Positions 1-5,331 of a stretch of 5,331 bases of DNA are shown piece after piece. This DNA comes from Rickettsiales bacterium. Lineage in GTDB: Bacteria; Pseudomonadota; Alphaproteobacteria; Rickettsiales; UBA3002. Position 1 is the first letter of the stretch. The number at the start of each line of letters is the position of its first letter. The DNA lies in the NCBI GenBank assembly GCA_021300075.1, contig JAJTIB010000081.1:1-5331 (forward strand). The letters are read 5' to 3'. The translations under genes were made by a program, and so were the position numbers. The notes under the pieces were generated by a model, which was not told the DNA's origin, did not search any database, and worked only from the letters and a program-made list of their open reading frames with translations.

Positions 1-543
1 CACCCCAAGGCTTTCAGCAATCTTAATGCGGCGTTTGATCCCGCCACCAACGTGGCCTATGCTGCCTCCTTCCTCAAAAGCAATTACAACGAGATGGGCA
101 ACTGGATTCAGGCCGCGGCGGCTTATCATTCGCGTACGTCGAATCTCGGGCGCTCTTATCTGGTACGTGTCGAAAAAAACTGGACGAATATAGTGAATAA
201 AGTGCGCGCCGCGCGCGGTGAGGGGCAGCTGGTTTCCGCCGCGCCGGCGATGCGTGCTGCGGCGGCGGCAGGCTCCTCTGCATCCGGTGCGCGGGTTGCC
301 CGGTCATCGCGTTCCATGAACAGCATTAAAGTGGTGTCGGTGGCAGAGCCTGCGTCGGCGCGCCGTAGCGATGTGCTGGTGATTCGCGCACAGGAGATGG
401 GGGCGGCGGCCACTGCGCCGGCCATGGCCACGGCCAGTCTGAATAGCTCCTTAAGCGGCACGGGGCAGGGGAATGGCATTGACAATGGCAGCGCTGCGCC
501 GCATAGTTCCGGGCGTCCAACCAATTTTGTATTTGCCAATTAA
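1..543 (+). CDS. Lytic transglycosylase (SLT domain), C-terminal part; 5' end outside window
   Basis: The reading frame is open from base 1 and ends at TAA 541-543, giving 180 residues of a longer protein. Residues 1-61 look like the end of a soluble lytic transglycosylase (goose-lysozyme-like) domain: an FDPATNVAYAASFL segment (12-25), then W35 and an AAAAYHSRT segment (38-46), then Y53 and W61. This is the usual DPxxNvxyGaxyL...AvaaYN/H...Y...V layout. Such enzymes cleave the glycan backbone of peptidoglycan in the periplasm. The catalytic glutamate and any signal peptide would lie upstream and cannot be checked. From about residue 70 to the end the protein is low-complexity, rich in Ala, Ser, Arg and Gly, with no recognisable domain. 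GTG at 52 is internal to the domain and is not the start. The next gene begins 8 bases after the stop, so the two are probably cotranscribed. Family assignment is fairly sure; the specific type is unknown. Confidence 0.8.
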   Translation, partial: HPKAFSNLNAAFDPATNVAYAASFLKSNYNEMGNWIQAAAAYHSRTSNLGRSYLVRVEKNWTNIVNKVRAARGEGQLVSAAPAMRAAAAAGSSASGARVARSSRSMNSIKVVSVAEPASARRSDVLVIRAQEMGAAATAPAMATASLNSSLSGTGQGNGIDNGSAAPHSSGRPTNFVFAN

Positions 544-551
544 TTTTCCCC

Positions 552-743
552 ATGCCGCCAAAATCCGAGCCGTTTGAAATCATCCAGGTGACGCGTCGCG
601 AGGTGAGTTGCGACGGCGGCGGCGGTGCGCTTGGTCATCCTAGAGTTTATCTTCATATCGATGCCGACCAGGGCGAACAGGTGACCTGCCCCTATTGCAG
701 CCGCGTGTTTAAACTGCTGGTCGGCGCAAGGCTGGTATCATGA
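552..743 (+). CDS. CHCC zinc-finger protein (NDUFS6-like, zf-CHCC family)
   Basis: A 63-residue protein with the complete CHCC zinc-binding set: C20, H29 (in LGHPRVYL), C46 and C49 (in CPYCSRVF). Length and motif order match the small bacterial zf-CHCC proteins, which are homologous to the C-terminal zinc domain of the mitochondrial complex I accessory subunit NDUFS6. In that family the domain binds zinc and is linked to complex I assembly; a role for this bacterial copy is inference. The basic, polar N-terminus has no signal peptide, so the protein should be cytoplasmic. ATG 552 is the chosen start because homologous proteins carry a short lead before the first Cys. No Shine-Dalgarno is visible in the C/T-rich bases before it, so translation is probably coupled to the gene ending at 543. 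The stop overlaps the next start in an ATGA arrangement (740-743). Confidence 0.88.
   Translation: MPPKSEPFEIIQVTRREVSCDGGGGALGHPRVYLHIDADQGEQVTCPYCSRVFKLLVGARLVS
728..731 (+). promoter_or_regulatory. Ribosome binding site for the HIG1 gene, inside the zinc-finger gene
   Basis: AAGG sits 8 bases before ATG 740, inside the last codons of the preceding gene. It supports the ATGA-overlap start and implies translational coupling of the two small genes. Confidence 0.6.
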
Positions 744-934
744 ACAGTACGCTTGGGATTGTGGTTCTGGTATTGATGGGTTTGACGGCGCTGGTGCTCA
801 TCGTGGGGATTGGTCTGATGGCCCGAGGCGGCGAGGCTAACCGCAAATACGGCAATAAATTGATGGCGCTGCGTGTCGTGATGCAGTCGCTGACGCTCGC
901 GGCATTTGCATTGTTTGTGCTTACAAAAATATAG
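740..934 (+). CDS. HIG1-domain twin-transmembrane protein
   Basis: A 64-residue membrane protein with two hydrophobic helices: about residues 5-27, and about 46-61 after R45. They are joined by a short polar loop, [15 protein letters not shown] (28-42). The second helix opens with R45-x3-Q49, which matches the conserved R-x3-Q end of the HIG1 signature. Length and the RGGExNxKYGNKLM loop match the alphaproteobacterial HIG1 proteins often found next to etfB. Mitochondrial relatives (HIGD1/HIGD2, yeast Rcf1) associate with cytochrome c oxidase and respiratory supercomplexes, so an inner-membrane respiratory accessory role is likely here but inferred. The start overlaps the previous stop by 4 bases, and etfB follows 13 bases after TAG 932-934, which points to a single operon. 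Confidence 0.88.
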   Translation: MNSTLGIVVLVLMGLTALVLIVGIGLMARGGEANRKYGNKLMALRVVMQSLTLAAFALFVLTKI

Positions 935-947
935 GCGGGGTGGACAG

Positions 948-1697
948 ATGCGTATTCTGGTGCCGGTCAAACGTGTGGTGGATTATAACGTGAAAATCCG
1001 CGTCAAGGCGGACGGATCCGGGGTAGAACTTGCTAACGTCAAAATGAGCATGAATCCGTTTGACGAAATTGCGGTCGAAGAGGCGATTCGCCTCAAGGAA
1101 AAGGGTATTGCGACGGAAGTGATTGCGGTCGCGATTGGCAGCAAAGCCAGCGAAGAAACATTGCGCGCTGCCCTCGCTCTGGGCGTCGATAAAGCGCTAT
1201 TGATTGAAGTGGAAAGTGGTATTGAGCCACTGATGGCGGCAAAATTGCTGCAGCAACTGGTGAAGAAAGAATCACCCGATCTGGTGATTGCGGGCAAACA
1301 GGCCATTGATGATGACGCCAACCAGACCGGGCAGATGCTCGCCGCACTTTTAGGCTGGCCTCAGGCGACCTTTGCCTCGAAACTGGAAATCAAAAATGGT
1401 GAGGCGGAAGTCACCCGCGAGGTTGATGGCGGGCTGATGACGATTGCGGTGAAATTACCCGCCGTCATCACCACCGATTTACGATTGAACGAGCCGCGCT
1501 ACGCCAAGCTGCCCGATATCATGAAAGCGCGCAGCAAGCCGCTGACGGTTATCAAAGCCGCCGAATTCGGATTGAGTCTAACGCCGCGCAGCAAGACCCT
1601 ATCGGTAGCAGAGCCACCCAGGCGCAAAGGTGGGGTGAAGGTGAAAGACGTGGCCGATCTGGTGGCAAAATTGAAAAATGAAGCGAAGGTGATATGA
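948..1697 (+). CDS. etfB: Electron transfer flavoprotein, beta subunit
   Basis: EtfB pairs with EtfA to form the soluble ETF heterodimer, which accepts electrons from acyl-CoA and other dehydrogenases and delivers them to ETF:quinone oxidoreductase. The protein starts [19 protein letters not shown] and is 249 residues long, the normal family length. The AMP-binding segment [15 protein letters not shown] is at 116-130. The family signature runs through REVDGG (157-162), LPAV (170-173), [14 protein letters not shown] (176-189) and IMKA (191-194). L188 sits in the partner-recognition loop that docks dehydrogenases in the human protein. I chose ATG 948 rather than an in-frame upstream start at 906, because 906 lies inside the HIG1 gene, adds 14 residues not typical of the family, and the G-rich GGCGGGGTGGA (934-944) stands just before 948. 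Nothing is missing or truncated. Unusually, etfA does not follow at once; 178 bases of repeat intervene. Confidence 0.97.
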   Translation: MRILVPVKRVVDYNVKIRVKADGSGVELANVKMSMNPFDEIAVEEAIRLKEKGIATEVIAVAIGSKASEETLRAALALGVDKALLIEVESGIEPLMAAKLLQQLVKKESPDLVIAGKQAIDDDANQTGQMLAALLGWPQATFASKLEIKNGEAEVTREVDGGLMTIAVKLPAVITTDLRLNEPRYAKLPDIMKARSKPLTVIKAAEFGLSLTPRSKTLSVAEPPRRKGGVKVKDVADLVAKLKNEAKVI

Positions 1698-1875
1698 GGG
1701 TGGTTTGTCGTCCCCCTCACCCAGCTCCGGCTAGGGCCCTTTGCGCCAAAGCCTTCGCAACCCTCTCCCCCGTTCCGTGGGCGAGTGGAAGAGTTATGTG
1801 AGTCCTTGATTCCCCCTTTCCCGCTTGCGGGAGAGGGTGGGGTGAGGGGAAACAAATTTTGATTGGAGATCGCCC
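1698..1875. repeat. Intergenic inverted-repeat element between etfB and etfA
   Basis: This spacer has C-rich left arms and G-rich right arms that pair in nested order. CCCCTCACCC (1713-1722) is the exact complement of GGGTGAGGGG (1840-1849). CCCTCTCCC (1761-1769) is the exact complement of GGGAGAGGG (1829-1837). Inside lie a hairpin at 1820-1831 (CCCGC/GCGGG, loop TT) extendable to 1817-1834, and a smaller one at 1739-1751 (CTTTG/CAAAG, loop CGC). The left half carries about 38 extra bases between its two arms (1723-1760), so the copy is imperfect. The pattern resembles the dispersed intergenic repeats common in proteobacteria. Minus-strand open frames through it are by-products of the repeat. 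No oligo-T follows the stems, so a simple rho-independent terminator is not indicated. Confidence 0.8.
1865..1868 (+). promoter_or_regulatory. Ribosome binding site of etfA
   Basis: GGAG lies 7 bases before ATG 1876, just outside the right arm of the inverted repeat. etfA therefore keeps its own good translation signal despite the long spacer. Confidence 0.7.
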
Positions 1876-2802
1876 ATGTCCATTCTTGTGGTTGTCGAAC
1901 ATGACGGCAAAGCCATCGCCCCGGCCACGCGTGCGGCGATTGCTGCTGCACAGAAAATCGGTGGCGAAATCGATCTGCTGCTCGCTGGCTATAAGATCGA
2001 CGCGGTGATTGCCGAGGCCGTGGCGCTTGACGGGATACGCAAACTTCTGGTCGAGGATGACGCGATCTACGAGCATCCGCTCGCTGAGGTGCTTGCGCCC
2101 TTTATAACCGAGTATGCTCAGGGCTATACGCATCTATTGGCGGCGGCCACCAGCCTTGGTAAAGACGTGATGCCACGCGTGGCGGCGCTGCTCGACAGTC
2201 AGCAGATTTCCGAGATTACCGCGGTTATCAGCGCCGATACCTTTGTCCGCCCGATTTATGCGGGCAATGCACTGGAGACCGTGCAATCGCTGGATGCCAT
2301 CAAAGTCATCACCGTGCGTGGTACGAGTTTTGACAAGGTAGGAAATGGCGGCAAAGCCGAGCGGGTAGATGTGCCCGCCGTGGCCGTGGCCTCGCACTCG
2401 CGCCTGGTGAAAATGGAAGCATCGAAAAGTGACCGTCCCGAACTGACCAGTGCGCGAGTAGTGATTTCCGGTGGGCGCGGCTTGGGGTCGAAAGATAATT
2501 TCGCGCTGCTCGATAAACTCGCCACTAAGCTCAATGCGGCGATTGGCGCGAGCCGCGCGGCGGTGGATGCGGGCTATGTGCCCAATGATTATCAGGTCGG
2601 CCAGACCGGCAAAGTGGTCGCGCCAGAGCTTTATATTGCGGTCGGGATCAGCGGTGCGATTCAGCATCTCGCCGGGATGAAGGAAAGTAAGATAATCGTC
2701 GCCATCAATAAGGACGAAACCGCACCGATTTTCGAGGTGGCCGATTATGGGCTGGTGGGCGATTTATTCCAGGTATTACCGGAACTGGAGAAAGCACTTT
2801 AG
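1876..2802 (+). CDS. etfA: Electron transfer flavoprotein, alpha subunit
   Basis: EtfA carries the FAD of the ETF heterodimer. The 308-residue length is normal. Residues 1 to about 185 form the N-terminal ETF domain ([11 protein letters not shown] at the start). The C-terminal FAD-binding domain begins near 190 with [11 protein letters not shown] (195-205); its R201 corresponds to the human arginine near the flavin N5. [20 protein letters not shown] (225-244) and [12 protein letters not shown] (257-268) follow; H264 matches the human histidine beside the flavin. The domain ends with NKDETAPIF (278-286) and ADYGLVGD (289-296). All key positions are present. The start is supported by GGAG 7 bases upstream. 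The gene is separated from etfB by a repeat but is very likely in the same transcription unit. Its TAG stop (2800-2802) overlaps the TAA of the convergent minus-strand gene. Confidence 0.97.
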   Translation: MSILVVVEHDGKAIAPATRAAIAAAQKIGGEIDLLLAGYKIDAVIAEAVALDGIRKLLVEDDAIYEHPLAEVLAPFITEYAQGYTHLLAAATSLGKDVMPRVAALLDSQQISEITAVISADTFVRPIYAGNALETVQSLDAIKVITVRGTSFDKVGNGGKAERVDVPAVAVASHSRLVKMEASKSDRPELTSARVVISGGRGLGSKDNFALLDKLATKLNAAIGASRAAVDAGYVPNDYQVGQTGKVVAPELYIAVGISGAIQHLAGMKESKIIVAINKDETAPIFEVADYGLVGDLFQVLPELEKAL

Positions 2803-3182
2803 CGTTGAAGTGAGGGCGTTGAATCTAGGTAAGTAGATCCAATAATATCTGAAATTGATAACTTTCTTTCCTCCAAAGCCGTTCGCATTTTTTGTGCGTT
2901 TTCTTCGCTGAAAGACAAGGTTTGGTGGTTTTTTTGGAATGGCATGTGGTCTGATGAGGTCTCTATTTTAAATCCAACATCGAGGCCGAGCAGTTTTGCA
3001 GAAAGTAAGGAGTAGGGTGACACGCGATTTTGGTTGTGCATGGGATGGTTGCTGATTTCGAGGGTGAAACTGCCGTCTTCTTGCTCTGTCCATCTTCCAA
3101 CACCAAAATAAACTTTCAAATAATTAATGGTGGATAGTTCGGCACTGGCGGCATGCACATTCTTTTCTGGCTTATTTGTCAT
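2799..3182 (-). CDS. Hypothetical protein, A+T-rich orphan
   Basis: I do not recognise this 127-residue protein. It looks soluble: no signal peptide, no membrane segment and no Cys. A polar N-terminus is followed by a patch with aromatic and glycine residues, LKVYFGVGRWTEQEDGSFTL (22-41), then ISNHPMHNQNR (43-53) and a charged, probably helical C-terminal part (about 92-115). That it is a real gene is supported by ATG 3182 preceded at 8 bases by AAGGA (complement of 3191-3195) and by a frame open to a stop that abuts etfA. Composition is unlike its neighbours: 151 of 360 bases (42%) are G+C in 2821-3180 by hand count, and it uses codons such as AGA (R30), ACA and CTA. This suggests recent acquisition or a lineage-specific gene. 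It runs convergent with etfA, with a 4-base overlap, and divergent from nadE. No function can be offered. Confidence 0.65.
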   Translation of the reverse strand: MTNKPEKNVHAASAELSTINYLKVYFGVGRWTEQEDGSFTLEISNHPMHNQNRVSPYSLLSAKLLGLDVGFKIETSSDHMPFQKNHQTLSFSEENAQKMRTALEERKLSISDIIGSTYLDSTPSLQR

Positions 3183-3263
3183 AACATGGTTCCTTGGTGG
3201 TAAGTCTTCTCACTATACAGTTCGACTATACAAATGAATGTGAAGCTTTTATGAAATTAGCCC
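3183..3263. promoter_or_regulatory. Divergent intergenic region with an 8-base direct repeat
   Basis: This 81-base region separates the start of the minus-strand orphan gene from the start of nadE. It is the most A+T-rich stretch of the window (27 of 80 bases G+C in 3181-3260). ACTATACA occurs exactly twice, at 3212-3219 and 3225-3232, with a 13-base period. On the plus strand each copy contains TATACA, and on the minus strand TATAGT, both plausible -10 elements, so promoters on either strand could sit here. I see no convincing -35 at standard spacing, so promoter assignment is tentative. The repeat could equally be a protein-binding site. Confidence 0.4.
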
Positions 3264-4898
3264 ATGACTCACCCCACCTTCACCCTTGCGCTTGCCCAGA
3301 TCAACGTCACGGTTGGAGATATTGCGGGCAATGAGGCGCGGATTATCGCCGCCACGCAGGAAGCTGCCGCACAAGGGGCTGGATTGGTGCTGACGCCGGA
3401 AATGGCGCTCACCGGCTATCCGCCCGAAGATCTGGTCTTGATGCCGGTCTTCCGCGCTGAATGTCACGCGGCGCTGGCGCGTATTGCGGCGGCGACTGCA
3501 CCGCTCAACCTCACCTTGCTGCTGGGCACGCTCTGGGCGGAAGCAGGCCATGTTTATAATGCCAGCGTGCGGATTGAGGCGGGGAAAGTTACCCGCATCC
3601 GCTCCAAACATGATTTGCCTAATTACGGTGTGTTTGACGAAAAACGCGTTTTTGCCGAAGGGCCGGAGCCGCGCGTGCTGGAATGGCGCGGTGTGCAACT
3701 CGGAATTTTGATTTGCGAGGAAGTCTGGGACACGGAATTGCCCAAGCGGCTTGCGGCGCAGGGTGCGGAGATTCTGCTGGTGCAGAATGCCTCGCCCTAC
3801 CATATCGGCAAGGCACGTGAACGGCGCGAAGTGGTGGTGGCGGCGGCCAAAGCCACGGGACTGCCAGTGGTGTATCTCAATCTCGTTGGCGGGCAGGATG
3901 AACTGGTGTTTGATGGCGGATCGTATGCCGTGGATGCTTCGGGCGCGGAAGTCGCCCGCCTTGCGGTTTTCAAGGAAGAACTGGCGCTGACGCGGTGGGA
4001 GAAAATGGGCAGTCGCTGGCGCTGCGCGGCGGCACCAATCGCTGCGCCCATGCCTGACCTTGAAACTATCTATCAGGCACTCGTGCTGGGACTGCGCGAT
4101 TATGTCACCAAGAACCGGTTTCCGGGCGTAGTGATCGGTCTTTCGGGCGGGATAGACTCCGGCCTCACGGCGGCGATCGCGGTTGATGCGCTGGGTGCGG
4201 ATAGGGTGCTGGGGGTGAAATTGCCCTCCCCCATCACCAGCCGTAACAGTCACGAGGACGCCGAAGATCTTGCCCGTCGCCTTGGGATTCGGATTGAGAA
4301 TGTTCCCATCGGCGCGCTGATGCAGGCCGTGGGCGGAGCGTTAGCGGAATTATTTCAAGGTCGTGCGGTGGATACGACGGAGGAAAATATTCAGGCGCGC
4401 TTGCGCGGTCTGCTGCTCATGGCTATTTCCAATAAGTTCGGCCATATGGTGCTGACGACCGGTAATAAGTCCGAAATGTCGGTGGGCTATGCGACCCTTT
4501 ACGGCGATATGTGCGGCGGATTTTCAGTGCTGAAAGACGTCTATAAGACGACCGTCTATAAGCTCTCTGAATGGCGCAATCAGAAGGGTGAGGTGATCCC
4601 GAAGCGTATGCTCACCAAAGCCCCGACCGCCGAACTGCGCGAGGGGCAGAGGGATCAGGACTCCCTGCCGCCTTATGACGTGCTCGATGCGGTGCTGCGC
4701 GGACTAATCGAGCGCCGCCTCGGCGTCGCCGAACTTGTGGCCGAGGGGCTCGAGGAAAAAATGGTGGCGCGCGTGGCGCAGATGGTGATTGGGGCGGAAT
4801 ATAAGCGCCGCCAGTCGGCCCCGGGCGTCAAAGTCACGCCCATGGCCTTCGGCCGCGACCGGCGCTGGCCGATTACCAATGGCTGGCGGTATTCGTAA
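3264..4898 (+). CDS. nadE: Glutamine-dependent NAD+ synthetase
   Basis: This cytoplasmic enzyme makes NAD+ from nicotinic acid adenine dinucleotide, ATP and glutamine, the last step of NAD synthesis. At 544 residues it is a full two-domain form. The N-terminal nitrilase-type glutaminase domain (about 5-260) has the triad E46 (in LTPEMALTGYPPEDL), K115 (before LPNYGVFDEKRVF) and C151 (in LICEEVW). The C-terminal synthetase domain (about 265-544) has the ATP P-loop SGGIDSG (294-300), LTTGNKSEMSVGYATLYGD (397-415), KDVYKTTVYKLSEW (424-437), DQDSLPPYDVLD (464-475) and the terminal RRQSAPGVKVTPMAFGRDRR (515-534). ATG 3264 is fixed by an in-frame TAG at 3258-3260 and by the canonical N-terminus FTLALAQINVTVGDIAGN. 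The Shine-Dalgarno is weak or absent. Codon use is G+C-rich, unlike the A+T-rich DNA just upstream. All catalytic residues are intact. Confidence 0.97.
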   Translation: MTHPTFTLALAQINVTVGDIAGNEARIIAATQEAAAQGAGLVLTPEMALTGYPPEDLVLMPVFRAECHAALARIAAATAPLNLTLLLGTLWAEAGHVYNASVRIEAGKVTRIRSKHDLPNYGVFDEKRVFAEGPEPRVLEWRGVQLGILICEEVWDTELPKRLAAQGAEILLVQNASPYHIGKARERREVVVAAAKATGLPVVYLNLVGGQDELVFDGGSYAVDASGAEVARLAVFKEELALTRWEKMGSRWRCAAAPIAAPMPDLETIYQALVLGLRDYVTKNRFPGVVIGLSGGIDSGLTAAIAVDALGADRVLGVKLPSPITSRNSHEDAEDLARRLGIRIENVPIGALMQAVGGALAELFQGRAVDTTEENIQARLRGLLLMAISNKFGHMVLTTGNKSEMSVGYATLYGDMCGGFSVLKDVYKTTVYKLSEWRNQKGEVIPKRMLTKAPTAELREGQRDQDSLPPYDVLDAVLRGLIERRLGVAELVAEGLEEKMVARVAQMVIGAEYKRRQSAPGVKVTPMAFGRDRRWPITNGWRYS

Positions 4899-4900
4899 GC

Positions 4901-4949
4901 GTGGCGGGTGACAGGTGGCGGGTGGCAGGTGATACGTGATAGGTGGCGC
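4901..4949 (+). repeat. Heptanucleotide tandem repeat, seven copies
   Basis: Starting two bases after the nadE stop, the sequence is seven uninterrupted 7-base units of consensus GTGRYRG (R = A or G, Y = C or T). Units begin at 4901, 4908, 4915, 4922, 4929, 4936 and 4943. Five fit the consensus fully; the fifth and seventh differ only at the last base (C). Variation is almost all transitions at positions 4-6. The array is non-coding by position. It resembles in kind the short tandemly repeated heptamers described in cyanobacteria, but the unit sequence is its own. Confidence 0.8.
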
Positions 4950-4954
4950 CTATT

Positions 4955-4976
4955 CCCTCCCCCTGCGGGGGGAGGG
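4955..4976 (+). repeat. Perfect GC hairpin downstream of nadE
   Basis: CCCTCCCCC (4955-4963) pairs exactly with GGGGGAGGG (4968-4976) around the 4-base loop TGCG. The stem is 9 bp with 8 G-C pairs. It lacks a T-tract, so it is not a classic rho-independent terminator, though it could still impede polymerase or protect the nadE transcript end. The arm and loop sequence resemble the core of the repeat between etfB and etfA (1820-1838), so it may be a reduced copy of the same family. Confidence 0.6.
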
Positions 4977-5015
4977 GTGGCTGTTATGCATAAGCGCGGT
5001 GCGTAAGAAGAATTC

Positions 5016-5331
<316 letters not shown>

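Noticed and set aside
906..947. In-frame upstream extension of etfB starting at 906
   Set aside because: It would overlap the HIG1 gene by 29 bases, adds a non-family leader, and a G-rich ribosome binding region sits before ATG 948, which gives the standard EtfB N-terminus.
1499..2133. Two minus-strand open frames (1499-1951 and 1717-2133) across the etfB-etfA spacer
   Set aside because: They translate the inverted repeat into Pro/Gly-rich sequence of the SPLTPPSPASGKG type and run antisense into etfB and etfA; typical by-products of such repeats.
2134..2667. Minus-strand open frame of 177 codons opposite etfA
   Set aside because: Antisense to conserved EtfA sequence; His/Arg-rich composition is typical of a shadow frame.
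3250..3344. Short plus-strand frame from ATG 3250 as a leader peptide or alternative nadE start
   Set aside because: It is out of frame with nadE, has no ribosome binding site, and encodes no recognisable leader pattern.
3249..4253. Long minus-strand open frame (334 codons) opposite nadE
   Set aside because: It is wholly antisense to a perfectly conserved NadE frame, and its protein is Arg/His/Gln-rich with no domain; explained by the G+C-rich codon pattern of nadE.
4901..4949. CRISPR array
   Set aside because: Units are 7 bases and directly abutting, with no spacers; this is a simple tandem repeat.

Overview
The window reads as a piece of alphaproteobacterial chromosome of moderately high G+C (coding lines I counted by hand are about 60-68%). 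The clade call rests on three things. A 63-codon NDUFS6-like CHCC zinc-finger gene and a 64-codon HIG1 twin-membrane gene lie directly upstream of etfB/etfA, an association I know from alphaproteobacteria. The ETF, NadE and GltX proteins are of ordinary proteobacterial type. The intergenic repeats are C-rich/G-rich inverted repeats of the CCCTCACCC...GGGTGAGGG style. I cannot name the genus.

Layout, left to right. 1-543: 3' end of a lytic transglycosylase gene with a long Ala/Ser-rich tail. 552-934: the CHCC zinc-finger gene and the HIG1 gene, overlapping at ATGA. 948-1697: etfB. 1698-1875: a 178-base spacer filled by an inverted-repeat element. 1876-2802: etfA. 2799-3182 (minus strand): an A+T-rich orphan gene whose stop codon overlaps the etfA stop. 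3183-3263: an A+T-rich divergent intergenic region with an 8-base direct repeat. 3264-4898: nadE. 4899-5068: a spacer with a seven-copy heptanucleotide tandem repeat and a perfect GC hairpin. 5069-5331: 5' end of a glutamyl-tRNA synthetase gene, cut by the window edge.

How the genes work together. EtfB and EtfA form the heterodimeric electron transfer flavoprotein, which collects electrons from acyl-CoA and related dehydrogenases and passes them via ETF:quinone oxidoreductase to the respiratory chain. The two small upstream genes belong to families whose mitochondrial members are tied to complex I (NDUFS6) and to cytochrome oxidase/supercomplexes (HIG1), so the cluster has a respiratory-chain theme. 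NadE supplies NAD+ and GltX charges tRNA; both are housekeeping genes.

No clear defence, phage, CRISPR or transposon system is visible. The parts least explained by known genes are the compositionally odd orphan at 2799-3182 with its divergent control region, the heptad array after nadE, and the repeat that splits etfB from etfA.
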